64,000 nt of DNA, taken from Hydrocarboniphaga effusa AP103 (GTDB taxonomy: Bacteria; Pseudomonadota; Gammaproteobacteria; Nevskiales; Nevskiaceae). The position numbers and the translations under genes are program-made. Of this stretch, positions 13,221 to 22,900 are shown piece after piece. The stretch's first letter is position 1, and every line of letters begins with the position of its first letter. Under the pieces are notes generated by a model. That model saw only the letters and a list, made by a program, of their open reading frames with translations, had not been told where the DNA came from and did not search any database. Where the stretch lies: NCBI RefSeq assembly GCF_000271305.1, contig NZ_AKGD01000003.1, positions 496,001 through 560,000 on the forward strand. The letters are read 5' to 3'.

Positions 13221-14782
13221 GCAGGCCGATGTCCGCCAAGTTACCGCTCGATGCGAATGCGATGGCGATGGCAGCGCTTGCCGCGCTGCGGGCTCCGGTT
13301 TTGACGGGAGCGCTTGCCGCGCTGCGGGCTCCGGTTTTGACGGGAGCGCTTGCCGCGCTGCTGTCGGCCTGCTCGCTTGCGCCCGAGTACGAAGCGCCGG
13401 TGATGCCCGAAGTTTCCGGCTACAAGGAAAACGCCGGTGACTGGAAGCCCGCGCAGCCGGCCGACGCCGCGCCGCGCGGTCCCTGGTGGGAGGCTTTCGG
13501 CGATGCGCAGCTCAACGCGCTCGAAGCGCAGCTCGCCTCGTCGAGCCAGGATCTGCGCGCCGCGTTCGCGCGCTACGAGCAGGCACGAGCCCTGGCCGGG
13601 CAGACGCGTTCGAACCTGTTCCCGACCGTCGATGCGAACGCCGGCGTCACCCGCGCCCGCGTGTCCGGCAACGCCCCGGGCAATGGCGGCGATCCGGCGA
13701 TCGGCAACGATTTTCTCGCCACGCTCAGACTCTCGTGGGAGATCGACCTGTTCGGTCGCCTGCGCAACGCGACCGCGGCCGCGAACCGTCGGGTCGAAGC
13801 CAGCGCGGGCGAGCTCGCCGCGCTCGATTTGAGCTTGCAGACGCAGCTCGCTTCGACTTATTTCCTGCTGCGCGGCAGCGATTCGACGATCGCATTGCTC
13901 GAGGACAGCGTGCACGCCTTCGAGCGGGCGCTCGAACTCACGCGCAACCGCTATTCGGGCGGCATTTCGGCCGAGGCCGACGTCGCGCAAGCCGAGACGC
14001 AGGTGCAATCGACCTACGCGCAGCTCGCGGCCGCACGTTTGCAGCGCGCGCAGTACGAGCATGCGATCGCGGTGCTCGTCGGCCAGTCGGCGTCGACGTT
14101 CACGCTCGCACCGGGCGCGTTCACGGTGGAGCCGCCGGCGGTCGACATCGGCCTGCCGTCGAGCCTCATCGAACGCCGTCCGGACATCGCCTCGGCCGAG
14201 CGCGCGGTAGCCGCTGCGAACGCCGAAATCGGCGTCGCGCGTGCGGCCTGGTTCCCGGTTTTCAGCTTCGGCGCCGGCGGTGGCTACGAGGCCACGCGCA
14301 GTTCGGACTGGTTCGATGCGCCGAGCCGCCTGTGGTCGATCGGCCCGTCGCTGGCGCTGCCGCTGATCGACGGCGGAGCGCGTGCCTCGCTCAACCAGCG
14401 CACGCGCGCAGCCTATGACGAGGCGGTGGCGAATTACCGCAAGGCGGTGCTCGTGGCGTATCAGGAAGTCGAGGACAATCTCGCGGCGCTGAACCATCTG
14501 GCCGAGCAGGCCAGGCGCAGCGATGCGGCTTTCGAAGCCGCCTCGCGCTCGCTGTTCCACGCCAACAAGCGCTACGCGGCCGGCGTTGCCGACTATCTCG
14601 AAGTGACCAGCACGCAGACCACCACGCTCAACGTGCAGCGCGCCGCGCTCGATGCGCGCGTCAATCGCGTGGTCGCGGGCATCGATCTGATTCGCGCGAC
14701 CGGCGGCGGCTGGACGCGCGAGCAGCTCGGCAAGGCGCCGACCGAGCAGGCGAGCCCGCCGTCACCGGTCGTCGCTCCGTGA
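13217..14782 (+). CDS. NodT-family outer-membrane efflux lipoprotein, system A
   Basis: A 521-residue TolC-like outer-membrane factor. The signal peptide ends in a lipobox (ALLSAC) followed by SLAPEYEAP, typical of NodT-family lipoproteins. Two homologous halves follow, with WWEAFGDAQLNAL, SWEIDLFGRLR, ERRPDIASAERAVAAANAEIGVARAAWFP split over the second repeat start, and YLEVTSTQTTTLN. The GTG start overlaps the adaptor stop by GTGA. The signal peptide is unusually long because a 36-bp in-frame tandem repeat places two arginine-containing units in the hydrophobic region. The gene's own stop overlaps the regulator start by GTGA. Confidence 0.9.
   Translation: MSRPMSAKLPLDANAMAMAALAALRAPVLTGALAALRAPVLTGALAALLSACSLAPEYEAPVMPEVSGYKENAGDWKPAQPADAAPRGPWWEAFGDAQLNALEAQLASSSQDLRAAFARYEQARALAGQTRSNLFPTVDANAGVTRARVSGNAPGNGGDPAIGNDFLATLRLSWEIDLFGRLRNATAAANRRVEASAGELAALDLSLQTQLASTYFLLRGSDSTIALLEDSVHAFERALELTRNRYSGGISAEADVAQAETQVQSTYAQLAAARLQRAQYEHAIAVLVGQSASTFTLAPGAFTVEPPAVDIGLPSSLIERRPDIASAERAVAAANAEIGVARAAWFPVFSFGAGGGYEATRSSDWFDAPSRLWSIGPSLALPLIDGGARASLNQRTRAAYDEAVANYRKAVLVAYQEVEDNLAALNHLAEQARRSDAAFEAASRSLFHANKRYAAGVADYLEVTSTQTTTLNVQRAALDARVNRVVAGIDLIRATGGGWTREQLGKAPTEQASPPSPVVAP
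13274..13360 (+). repeat. 36-bp tandem repeat (about 2.4 copies) in a lipoprotein signal peptide
   Basis: Units 13274-13309 and 13310-13345 are identical, and 13346-13360 is a partial third copy. Each full unit encodes ALAALRAPVLTG-like residues in frame, so the repeat lengthens the signal peptide of the outer-membrane factor by multiples of 12 residues without breaking the gene. Confidence 0.93.
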
Positions 14783-15474
14783 GTTCGGGCATGCGGGCCC
14801 CGGCGACGGGCCAGACCCTCGATCGGGCCTGCATGCGGACTCGTATTCGCGAGCTGCTGGTCTCGCGCATCCTCGACGGCGCCTATCCGGCCGGTTTCCA
14901 TCTCAAGGAACTCGCGCTCGCGCGCGAATTCAAGGTCAGCCAGGCGCCCGTGCGCGAAGCCTTGCGCGAGCTCGAGACCCTGGGCCTGGTCATCGCCGAG
15001 CCGTATCGCGGAACGCGCGTGCGCAGCACCGACGTCGCCGAAATGCTCGATGCCTACGAGCTGCGCGCGACGATCGAAGTGCGGTCGGTCGAACTCGCGA
15101 TGCCGTTCGCGGACTCGGTTTGCGAAGCGCTCGCAGCGGACATGGAACGCATCCGCCTGGGTTTCGGCTCGCCTGAAAAGGACACCGCGTATCTGCCCGC
15201 GGTGCTGGCGTTCCATCGCAGGCTCGTCGAGGCCAGCGGCAACCGGGCTTTTCTGACCACCTGGGACAGTTTCCACTGGGACGTGCGCGCGCGTCTGCTG
15301 CTGCGTCGCATCGCCGAAAGCGGCAACGATTATTCCGCCGCCGTCGGATTCCACCAGGCGATCCTCGATCGCGTGCGTGCGGCGGACACGGCCGGCGCAA
15401 TGGCTGCCATTCGCGTGGCCTTCGCGAGCTTTCTGTCCGCGTTTCGCCAGGCGCTCGACCCTCACGGGCCTTGA
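14779..15474 (+). CDS. GntR-family (FCD/FadR-type) transcriptional regulator
   Basis: A 231-residue regulator with an N-terminal winged helix (TRIRELLVSRILDGAYPAG, then KVSQAPVREALRELETLGL) and a C-terminal all-helical FCD ligand domain (YELRATIEVRSVELA, FHRRLVEASGN, FHQAILD). FCD domains normally bind small organic acids or acyl compounds through a His/Asp metal site. The GTG start overlaps the stop of the outer-membrane factor (GTGA), so it is the last gene of the RND A operon and may autoregulate it. An internal ATG at 14791 is an alternative start. Confidence 0.85.
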   Translation: MSSGMRAPATGQTLDRACMRTRIRELLVSRILDGAYPAGFHLKELALAREFKVSQAPVREALRELETLGLVIAEPYRGTRVRSTDVAEMLDAYELRATIEVRSVELAMPFADSVCEALAADMERIRLGFGSPEKDTAYLPAVLAFHRRLVEASGNRAFLTTWDSFHWDVRARLLLRRIAESGNDYSAAVGFHQAILDRVRAADTAGAMAAIRVAFASFLSAFRQALDPHGP

Positions 15475-15725
15475 CGCCGCTACCGCCGCGTCCTGGGTGG
15501 CCGCCGGCACCTGAAGAAATCGAGGCTTGCGGCCAACTCCGCGACAGCTTCGGCATTCCAGCCGCCGTTTCGGGCGCCGAGCGCCTGCGGATGCCGTGAC
15601 GGACGGCAACGAGCATCGGCGGGCACATGCTATTTTCCGGCTTGAACGGGGTGCGCAGGTTTGCAGAGTCGCTCGAGCGGCCAAGGGAGCGAGCCACCGT
15701 CCCGCACAAGGATGAGGAGACGGAT

Positions 15726-17189
15726 GTGCCAGTGTTCCTTCTCGCCGTTTCGATTCTGCTCGTGCATGGACTGCTCATCGGATTCTTTCCTGCGCAAGGA
15801 CAATATCTCTCGCTGCTGATGCTGACGCTGCTCCCGGCAACTGCGGGGCTCTCGAGCCTGTGGCGGGCTCGTGCCCATGGCCCTCTCCACGAGTGGAGGG
15901 CGCTGAGTCTGGGCATGGCGCTGTGGTCCGCCGCAATGGCAGTCCATCTCGTTTCAACGCGATATGACGCTGCCTGGCTCGACGTGGCGAGCCTGGCGTT
16001 GTTCGTGCTCTATGGCGTTCCGCTGACGTTCGTGCTCGCGACTCCGGAGAGCGGGCGAAGCTCCGAACGTGTGATCGACGGCGTTCTGGCGCTGGGGCTC
16101 GGAGCGCTGTTTGCGGTGCATACCCAGGCGTTCGCGACCCTGCCCAAGTCAGATCCGCGGGGAATTCTGAGTCTGCAGCTGCTGTTCGACATCGAGAACT
16201 TCTACATCCTGCTGTTCTCGTTCATCCGCTGGCGCTCAAGCCGGGATCCGCGGCTCCGGGAGTTCTTCTGGCGGCTCACGCAGTTTTCGTTCGTCTATTT
16301 CCTGACGGCGTTCTACATCAATCATCTCGAGTCCGAGAGCGCCGGCTACGGCAGCTATTCGGACCTGTTGATCGACGTGCCGTTCCTGCTGCTGGCTGCA
16401 TCGGCGCTGCGCCGGGGCAGCCACGACGACGAGGTGCCCGAGCCGAATCGCCGGCTGGTTCGTATCGTGGCGGCGGTGAGCCCGCTGGTGCTGCCCTTGA
16501 GCCTGCTGGCGACTTCCGCGCTGCTGGCCGGGCAGCATCTGCGCCTGGCGATCGTCGGCTTCGCCTTTGCGATCGTCGGCTACGGATCGCGTAGCGTGGT
16601 GACGCAAGTGCATTCGTCCGAAACGCAGGAGCAGCTCGACGAACTGGCGCACACCGATGCGCTCACCGGCGTGGCCAACCGACGCCGCTTCGATGAAGAA
16701 ATTCGGCGGCAATGCCGGAACGCCTTCCAAAGCGGACAGAACCTTTCCCTGCTGATGATCGACATCGATCACTTCAAACGACTCAACGACGCAATGGGCC
16801 ATCAGATGGGGGACCGGCGATTGCGCGAGGTGGCGAAAGAACTTGCGGCACTGTCGCGGCGAAGCGGGGACCTCGTCGCCCGCTACGGAGGAGAGGAGTT
16901 CGCGGTGATCCTGCGTACCGCTTCCGGCGAGGCGGCAGCCCAGTTCGCCGAGCGCTTGAGATCCGGCATCGAGCGATTGCGTCTGGACGCACCGCCGCCG
17001 GCCTCGAACGTGACGATCAGTGTGGGCGTCAGTTGCTTGCACCCGGCGATGAAGGGAGAGCCGGCAGCCTTGATCGCCGATGCCGACGCCTGTCTTTACG
17101 AAGCCAAGCGCCGTGGGCGCAATTGCGTGGCGTTCGGGAGCCAGATCGTCGGCGGGCTCACTCCGCCGGTTTTCAAGCAGCTGGGTTGA
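15726..17189 (+). CDS. Membrane-bound diguanylate cyclase (GGDEF)
   Basis: A 487-residue protein with about eight hydrophobic segments in the first 300 residues and a C-terminal GGDEF domain. The signature is intact as YGGEEFAV, with LTGVANRRRFDEE and DIDHFKRLND upstream, so the domain should make cyclic di-GMP. An RSGD I-site sits five residues before GGEEF, indicating product inhibition. The GTG start at 15726 has GAGGAG about 6 bases upstream; the longer frame from 15627 lacks this. It is transcribed towards RND operon B and separated by a hairpin. The input signal for the N-terminal membrane domain is not known. Confidence 0.9.
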   Translation: MPVFLLAVSILLVHGLLIGFFPAQGQYLSLLMLTLLPATAGLSSLWRARAHGPLHEWRALSLGMALWSAAMAVHLVSTRYDAAWLDVASLALFVLYGVPLTFVLATPESGRSSERVIDGVLALGLGALFAVHTQAFATLPKSDPRGILSLQLLFDIENFYILLFSFIRWRSSRDPRLREFFWRLTQFSFVYFLTAFYINHLESESAGYGSYSDLLIDVPFLLLAASALRRGSHDDEVPEPNRRLVRIVAAVSPLVLPLSLLATSALLAGQHLRLAIVGFAFAIVGYGSRSVVTQVHSSETQEQLDELAHTDALTGVANRRRFDEEIRRQCRNAFQSGQNLSLLMIDIDHFKRLNDAMGHQMGDRRLREVAKELAALSRRSGDLVARYGGEEFAVILRTASGEAAAQFAERLRSGIERLRLDAPPPASNVTISVGVSCLHPAMKGEPAALIADADACLYEAKRRGRNCVAFGSQIVGGLTPPVFKQLG

Positions 17190-17243
17190 TCTAGCATAAG
17201 CCCAGGCCGATATGGCGAAAGCCCGTGTGCCGAAGCCGGTCCG

Positions 17244-17259
17244 GGCCGCCAAGGCGGCC
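17244..17259. terminator. Possible hairpin between convergent diguanylate cyclase and RND B genes
   Basis: GGCCGCC-AA-GGCGGCC forms a perfect 7-bp stem in the 101-bp gap between convergent genes and is followed by GTTT on the + strand. There is no long U-run, so intrinsic termination is uncertain. Confidence 0.35.
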
Positions 17260-17290
17260 GTTTCGCCGATCCCGGCCTTGAAGTCCCGGC

Positions 17291-18763
17291 TCAGCGACCG
17301 GCGGTTTCGACCGGCGCGGGCACCGTCGCCACCGGGTCGCCGATCGACCATCCGCCGCCGAGCGCGCGAATCAGCCCAACGCTCGCGCGCAGCCGGTTCA
17401 CCGAGATCGTCACGAGATCACGCTGCGCCTGCAGCGAGGCGGTTTGCGCGCTGGTGACTTCGAGGTAGTTCACCGCGCCCTGGCGATAGCGGATCGTCGC
17501 CAGATCGACTGCCTGCTGAGCCGCGGCGACGGCTTCGGTTTCCTCGTGCGAGGCGTCGCGATAGTGATCGAGCAGGGCCAGCTGGTCTTCGACCTGGGCG
17601 AAGGCCTGCAGCACGGTCATGCGATAACTCGCGCCGGCCTCGTCGAGGTCGGCCTTGGCCTGGTCGCGCAGCGAGGCGCGGCGCCCGCCGTCGAACAGAT
17701 CGAGCGCCAGCGACGGGCCGATGGCCCAGAACAGGTTCGAAGCCTTGAACCAGTCGCTGCCCCGATAGCTCTGGTAGCCGACCGAGCCGCTCAGGCTCAG
17801 GCTCGGAAACCAGGCCGCGCGCGCCACGCCGAGGCTCGCGTTGGCCGCTGCGGTGCGCCGCTCGGCCGCGGCGATGTCGGGCCTGCGCTGCAGCAAGGTC
17901 GACGGCACCGACAGCGGCAGCTGCGGCAGATCGATCTTGGCCGTGCTCGGCGCGATCGAAAAGCTCGACGGCGATTCGCCGATCAGGGCTGCGATCGCGT
18001 GTTCGAGCACCGCGCGCTGGCCGAGCGACGTCGACAGCTCGGCCTTGGCGGTCTGCAATTGCGTGCGCGCGCGCGCCACGTCGAGGCCCGAGCCGATGCC
18101 GCCGTCGCGACGCGACTCGGTGACCTTGAGCGCGTGCGCGAACGCGTCGACGTTGTCGCGCAGCAGCTGCACGGTGTAGTCGTAGCCGCGCAGCTGCAGA
18201 TAGCGATCGACGAGATCGGAGCGCAGGCTCAGCCGCGCGGATTCGAGGTCGGCCGTCGCCGCATCGAAGTTCGCGCTGCCGGCCCTGACCGTGTTGCGCA
18301 CGCGGCCCCACAGATCGACTTCGTAGCTGGCCTGCAGGCCCAGCGAGTTGTCGTCGAAGTAGCGCGTTTCCGAGCCGCTCGGCGGGCGCATGTCGGAGCC
18401 GCGATTCGGCTCGTACTGGCCGTTGACGGACAGGCGAGGGAACAGCGACACGCGGCTGCGATCGTAGATCGCGCGCGCCTGCTCGAAGCGCGCGAGCGCG
18501 GCGGCCAGGTTCGGGCTGTTGCGATCGAGCGTGCCGATCAGCCCGCTCAGCGTTTCATCGCCGTAGAGCGTCCACCAGCTGCCGCGATCGAGCGCGTCGG
18601 CCGGCATCGCGGGCGCCCATTCGCGATCGTGCGCGGCCTCTTTGTACTGCTCGGCGATCGCCACCGACGGCAGCTCGTAGCGCGGGGCCGCGCAGCCGCC
18701 CAGCGACAGCGCGAGCGCGAGGCTCGCGGGCAATGCGAGCCGCTCAGCTCTTGTTGGCGACAT
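17291..18763 (-). CDS. NodT-family outer-membrane efflux lipoprotein, system B
   Basis: A 490-residue TolC-like outer-membrane factor. The signal peptide ends in a lipobox (LSLGGC, then AAPRYELP). Repeat landmarks are WWTLYGDETLSGL, SYEVDLWGRVRN, QRRPDIAAAERRTAAANAS and NYLEVTSAQTASL. It is the last gene of RND operon B and starts 20 bases inside the adaptor gene. It is clearly homologous to the outer-membrane factor of system A, but it has a normal short signal peptide without the tandem repeat. Confidence 0.9.
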   Translation of the reverse strand: MSPTRAERLALPASLALALSLGGCAAPRYELPSVAIAEQYKEAAHDREWAPAMPADALDRGSWWTLYGDETLSGLIGTLDRNSPNLAAALARFEQARAIYDRSRVSLFPRLSVNGQYEPNRGSDMRPPSGSETRYFDDNSLGLQASYEVDLWGRVRNTVRAGSANFDAATADLESARLSLRSDLVDRYLQLRGYDYTVQLLRDNVDAFAHALKVTESRRDGGIGSGLDVARARTQLQTAKAELSTSLGQRAVLEHAIAALIGESPSSFSIAPSTAKIDLPQLPLSVPSTLLQRRPDIAAAERRTAAANASLGVARAAWFPSLSLSGSVGYQSYRGSDWFKASNLFWAIGPSLALDLFDGGRRASLRDQAKADLDEAGASYRMTVLQAFAQVEDQLALLDHYRDASHEETEAVAAAQQAVDLATIRYRQGAVNYLEVTSAQTASLQAQRDLVTISVNRLRASVGLIRALGGGWSIGDPVATVPAPVETAGR

Positions 18764-19937
18764 CGGTCTTCTTCTCGGCCGCGAGTTGCACCCGATCGCC
18801 GCTGGCGAGCGATTCGGGCGGGTTGTCGATGACGCGATCGTGGGCCTGCAGGCCGGTCACTTCGACGGACTTGCCCATGTCGCGATCGATGTGGATCGGT
18901 TTCATGAGCACCTTGCTGTCGGGCCCGAGCGTGGCCACCTGCAGGCCTTCGCGCGCGAAGATCAGGCTGCTCGCCGGAATGGCGACGCCGTTCGCGTTCG
19001 CCGGCAACAGCAGCTTCACGTCGGCGTAGCCGCCCGCGAGCAGGCTGCCGTCGGCGTTGTCGACCACCAGCTGCACGAGCCCGCCGCCGGAGCGCGCATT
19101 GATGGTTCCGGCCGCGCTTTGAACGGTCGCCTTGAACTTGCGGCCCGCGTGTTCGGGCACGCTGAGCTCGGCTTCGCCGCCGAGCTTGATCGACGGCATG
19201 TAGCTCTGCGGAACCTGCACGTAGACGCGCAGCTTGCGCGTGTTGGCCACCGTGAACAGCGCCGGACCGTTGTTGCTGGTGCCCGCGCTGATCAGCGCAC
19301 CGATGTCGGTCGAGCGCGAAGTCACCACGCCGTCGAACGGCGCGACGATGCGGCGAAAGCCCTGCGTCGCCGCAAGCGTGTCGACGGCCGCGCGCGCCGC
19401 GATCACGGCGGCTTTCTTGGCTGCGTAGTCGCCGGCTTTTTCGTCGACTTCCTGCGTCGACACCGCTTCGGTGCCGAGCATCGCCTGCCAGCGCTTGGCG
19501 GTGGTTTCGGCGAGCCGCGCATCGGCTTCGACGCGCAACAGGTTGGCGCGTGCCTGCGCGAGCTGCTGGTCGAGATCGGGTGTTTCGATCAGCGCGAGCA
19601 GGTCGCCGGCCTTGACCTCGGTGCCGATGTCGGCGTACCAGGTTTTCAGATAGCCGTCGGCGCGCGCGTAGATCGGCGCGTTCGAGAACGCTTCGAGCCG
19701 GCCCGGCAACTGCAGTCCATTGCCGATGCCGAGCGCCTTGGGCTCGGCGACGACCACGCTCGGAACGGCGTTCGCCTCGGTCCATTCACGCAGCTCGTTG
19801 CTGCTGCGGGCGCGTTGCATGACGCCGATGGTGACGATGCCGATGGCGGCGACGGAAGCGACGATGCCGGCGGTGCGCAGGCTGCGCATGGCGCTGGGAG
19901 TCGCGTTGTCAGTCGTAAGCTTGTGAGTGGGCGACAT
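18744..19937 (-). CDS. RND periplasmic adaptor, system B
   Basis: A 397-residue membrane fusion protein. An N-terminal helix (GIVASVAAIGIVTIGVM) anchors it in the inner membrane. Lipoyl half-motifs read YARADGYLKTWYADIGTEVKAG and IVAPFDGVVTSRSTDIG, with a coiled-coil between, then the beta-barrel region. ATG 19937 has AGGA about 8 bases upstream and begins 29 bases inside the permease gene. It is the partner of the permease upstream and the outer-membrane factor downstream. Confidence 0.9.
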   Translation of the reverse strand: MSPTHKLTTDNATPSAMRSLRTAGIVASVAAIGIVTIGVMQRARSSNELREWTEANAVPSVVVAEPKALGIGNGLQLPGRLEAFSNAPIYARADGYLKTWYADIGTEVKAGDLLALIETPDLDQQLAQARANLLRVEADARLAETTAKRWQAMLGTEAVSTQEVDEKAGDYAAKKAAVIAARAAVDTLAATQGFRRIVAPFDGVVTSRSTDIGALISAGTSNNGPALFTVANTRKLRVYVQVPQSYMPSIKLGGEAELSVPEHAGRKFKATVQSAAGTINARSGGGLVQLVVDNADGSLLAGGYADVKLLLPANANGVAIPASSLIFAREGLQVATLGPDSKVLMKPIHIDRDMGKSVEVTGLQAHDRVIDNPPESLASGDRVQLAAEKKTDVANKS

Positions 19938-22900
19938 GGGGATGTCCTGAAGCCAGATTCGAAGAAGGAGTCGATGCAGCGGCGCGGCCGTAGCGCGCAT
20001 GCACGATGCTGAAGACCACGGGTACGAAGAACAGCGTCGCGATCGTCGCGAAGATCAGGCCGCCGATCACCGCGCGGCCGAGCGGCGCGTTCTGTTCGCC
20101 GCCTTCGCCGAGGCCGATCGCCATCGGCGCCATGCCGATGATCATCGCGAGCGCGGTCATCAGCACCGGGCGAAAGCGCGTGTAGCCGGCTTCGAGCGCG
20201 GCCTGCGTCGCATCGCCGACGACGAGCAGGCGCTCGCGCGCGAAGCTGATGACGAGGATCGAATTGGCGGTCGACACGCCCATGCACATGATCGCGCCGG
20301 TCAGCGCGGGCACCGACAGCGGCGTGCCGGTGGTGAACAGCATCCAGACGATGCCGGCGAGCGCGGCGGGCAGGGCGGTGATGATCACGAACGGATCGGA
20401 CCAGGACTGGAAGTTCACCACGATCAGCAGGTAGATCAGCACCACCGCCCCGAGCAGGCCGAACAGCAGGCCCGAGAACGCCTGGTTCATCGTCGTGACC
20501 TGGCCTTGCAGCGTCACCGTCGTGCCCTTGGGCGCGGATGGCATGGCCTCGTCGATGATCGCTTGAATGTCGTTCGCGATACTGCCCAGATCACGGCCCT
20601 GCGGCGACGCCAGAATGTCGATCACCGGCAGGATGTCGCGATTCGAGATCACCGCCGGCGTCATCGTGCGGCGCAGCTCGCCGATGCCGCCGAGCACTTG
20701 TGTCTCGCCGCCGGTCGTCGCGAGCGGCAGGCTTTCGAGCGCCGGCAGCGAATCGAGCTTGTATTGCGGAATCTGCGCGACCACCTGGTAGGCCACGCCG
20801 TTGTCCGGATTGAGCCACCAGAGCGGCGTCACCTGGCTCGATCCGGCCAGCGAAATCACCATCGTGTTGGTCACGTCGCGAGAGGTGATGCCGAGCTGCT
20901 GCGCGCGCGATCGATCGATGTCGACATTGAAGGTGGGATACCGGCCGGACTGCTGGATGCGCGCATCGGCGACGCCGGGCACCCGGCGAATCTTGCGCAG
21001 CAGCTCGTTGGCGAAGTCGCGATTGTCTTCGAGCAGCTTGCCGCGCACCTGCACCGCGATCGGCGACGGGCTGCCGAAGTTGAGGATCTGGCTGGTGATG
21101 TCGGCCGGCAGGAACGAGAAGCTCATCATCGGAAATTCGCGAGGCAGGCGTTCGCGCAGCTCGCGCATGTAATCGGCGGTCGGACGATGCCCGTGCCTGA
21201 GCGTGATCTGGATGTCGCCGTCCTGCGGGCCGATGGTGCCGGTGTTGTTGTAGGCGTTGTTGATCTGCGAGATCGGCAGGCCGATGTTGTCGGTGATCAC
21301 CGCGAGTTCGTCGGGCGGAATCACCCGGCGGATCACCTCCTGCACCTGCGCGAAGTAGCGCGAGGTCTCTTCGACGCGGGTTCCGATCGGCGCTCGCGCG
21401 TGCAGCAGCATCTGGCCGGTGTCGACGGTCGGGAAGAAGTTGCGCCCGAGCATCGGCACCAGCAGGAACGAGCAGGCGATCAGGCCGAGAAAGGCCGGCA
21501 CGAACAGCTTGCGCTTGGCCAGCGCGAACGCGAGCCACTGTTGATAGACGGCGCGCGTGCGCTCGAAGCGCGCTTCGAAGCCGCGCTGGAACCGAACCAG
21601 CGGGTTGCGCGAAGCCGGCAGCGATTCGTTGTTGCCGTGCAGGTCGGTATGCGGTGCATGCGGCCTGAGCAGGAACTTGGCCATCGTCGGCACCAGCGTG
21701 CGTGAGAGAATGAACGAGCAGACCATCGCGAACATCACGCTCATCGCCATCGGCACGAACAGGAACTTCGCCGTGCCTTCGAGGAAGAACATCGGCACGA
21801 AGACGATGCAGATGCACAGCAGCGCGACGAAAGCCGGAGCGACGATCTGCTGCGCGCCGTCGAGAATCGCGGTCTCGACGTCCTTGCCCTGCTCGAGATG
21901 CCAGTTGATGTTCTCGATCGTCACGGTCGCGTCGTCGACGAGAATGCCCACCGCGAGCGCCAGCCCGCCGAGCGTCATGATGTTGAGCGTCTCGCCGAAC
22001 GCCGACAGCAGCATGATCGCGCCGAGCACCGACAGCGGAATCGAGATCGCGATGATGACGGTCGAGCGCCAGCTGCCGAGGAACAGCAGGATCATCAGGC
22101 TCGTCAGCGCGGCCGCGAGAATGCCCTCGTGCATCACGCCCTCGATCGCCGCGCGCACGAAGATCGACTGGTCGCCGATCAGGTTCACTTCGAGCGCATC
22201 GGGCAGCAGCGGCTTGATCTGCTGCAGGCGGGCGCGAATGCCGTCGACGATGTCGAGCGTCGAGGTCGCGCCGTTCTTGAGCACCGACATCAGCACCGAG
22301 CGGCTGCCGTCGACGTGCACGACGTTGGTCTGCACCGCGTTGCCGTCGTGCACGTAGGCGATGTCGCGCATCAGCACGTTGGTGCCGTTGACGAACTTGA
22401 TCGGAATGGAGTTGAACTCTTCGAGCACCGAGGCGGTGTTGTTGACGCGCACCGAATAGTCGAACTCGCCGATCTTCTGCGTGCCGGTCGGCGTGATCTG
22501 GTGCTGCGCCGCGAGTGCGTTGGAGACATCCTGCGGCGACAGGCCGCGCGCCTTGAGCGCATCGGGATCGACGTCGACCATGATCATGCGGGTCTTGCCG
22601 CCGAACGGCAGCGGTACGCCGGCGCCCGGAACGGTGACGAGCTGCGGACGCAGCGACTGCATGCCGATGTCGTTGAGCGCCTGCTCCGACAAGCCCTGGC
22701 CGGACAGCGTGAGCTGCAGGATCGGCACCGTCGCCGCGTTGTAATTGAGGATGGCCGGCGGGTTAGTGCCCTGCGGCATGTTCTTGAGCAGGCTCTGCGC
22801 CGAAGCCGTCACCTGCGCGTTGGCGACCGCGATGTTGACGCCCGGCTGGAAGTAGATCTTGGTGACGCCGAAGCCGGCCACCGAAGTCGATTCGACGTGC

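Noticed and set aside
17212-17457. Short + strand open frame starting MAKARVPKPVRAAKAA
   Set aside because: It looks like a basic small protein at first, but it runs into the end of the outer-membrane factor gene on the other strand and has no ribosome site or conserved end.
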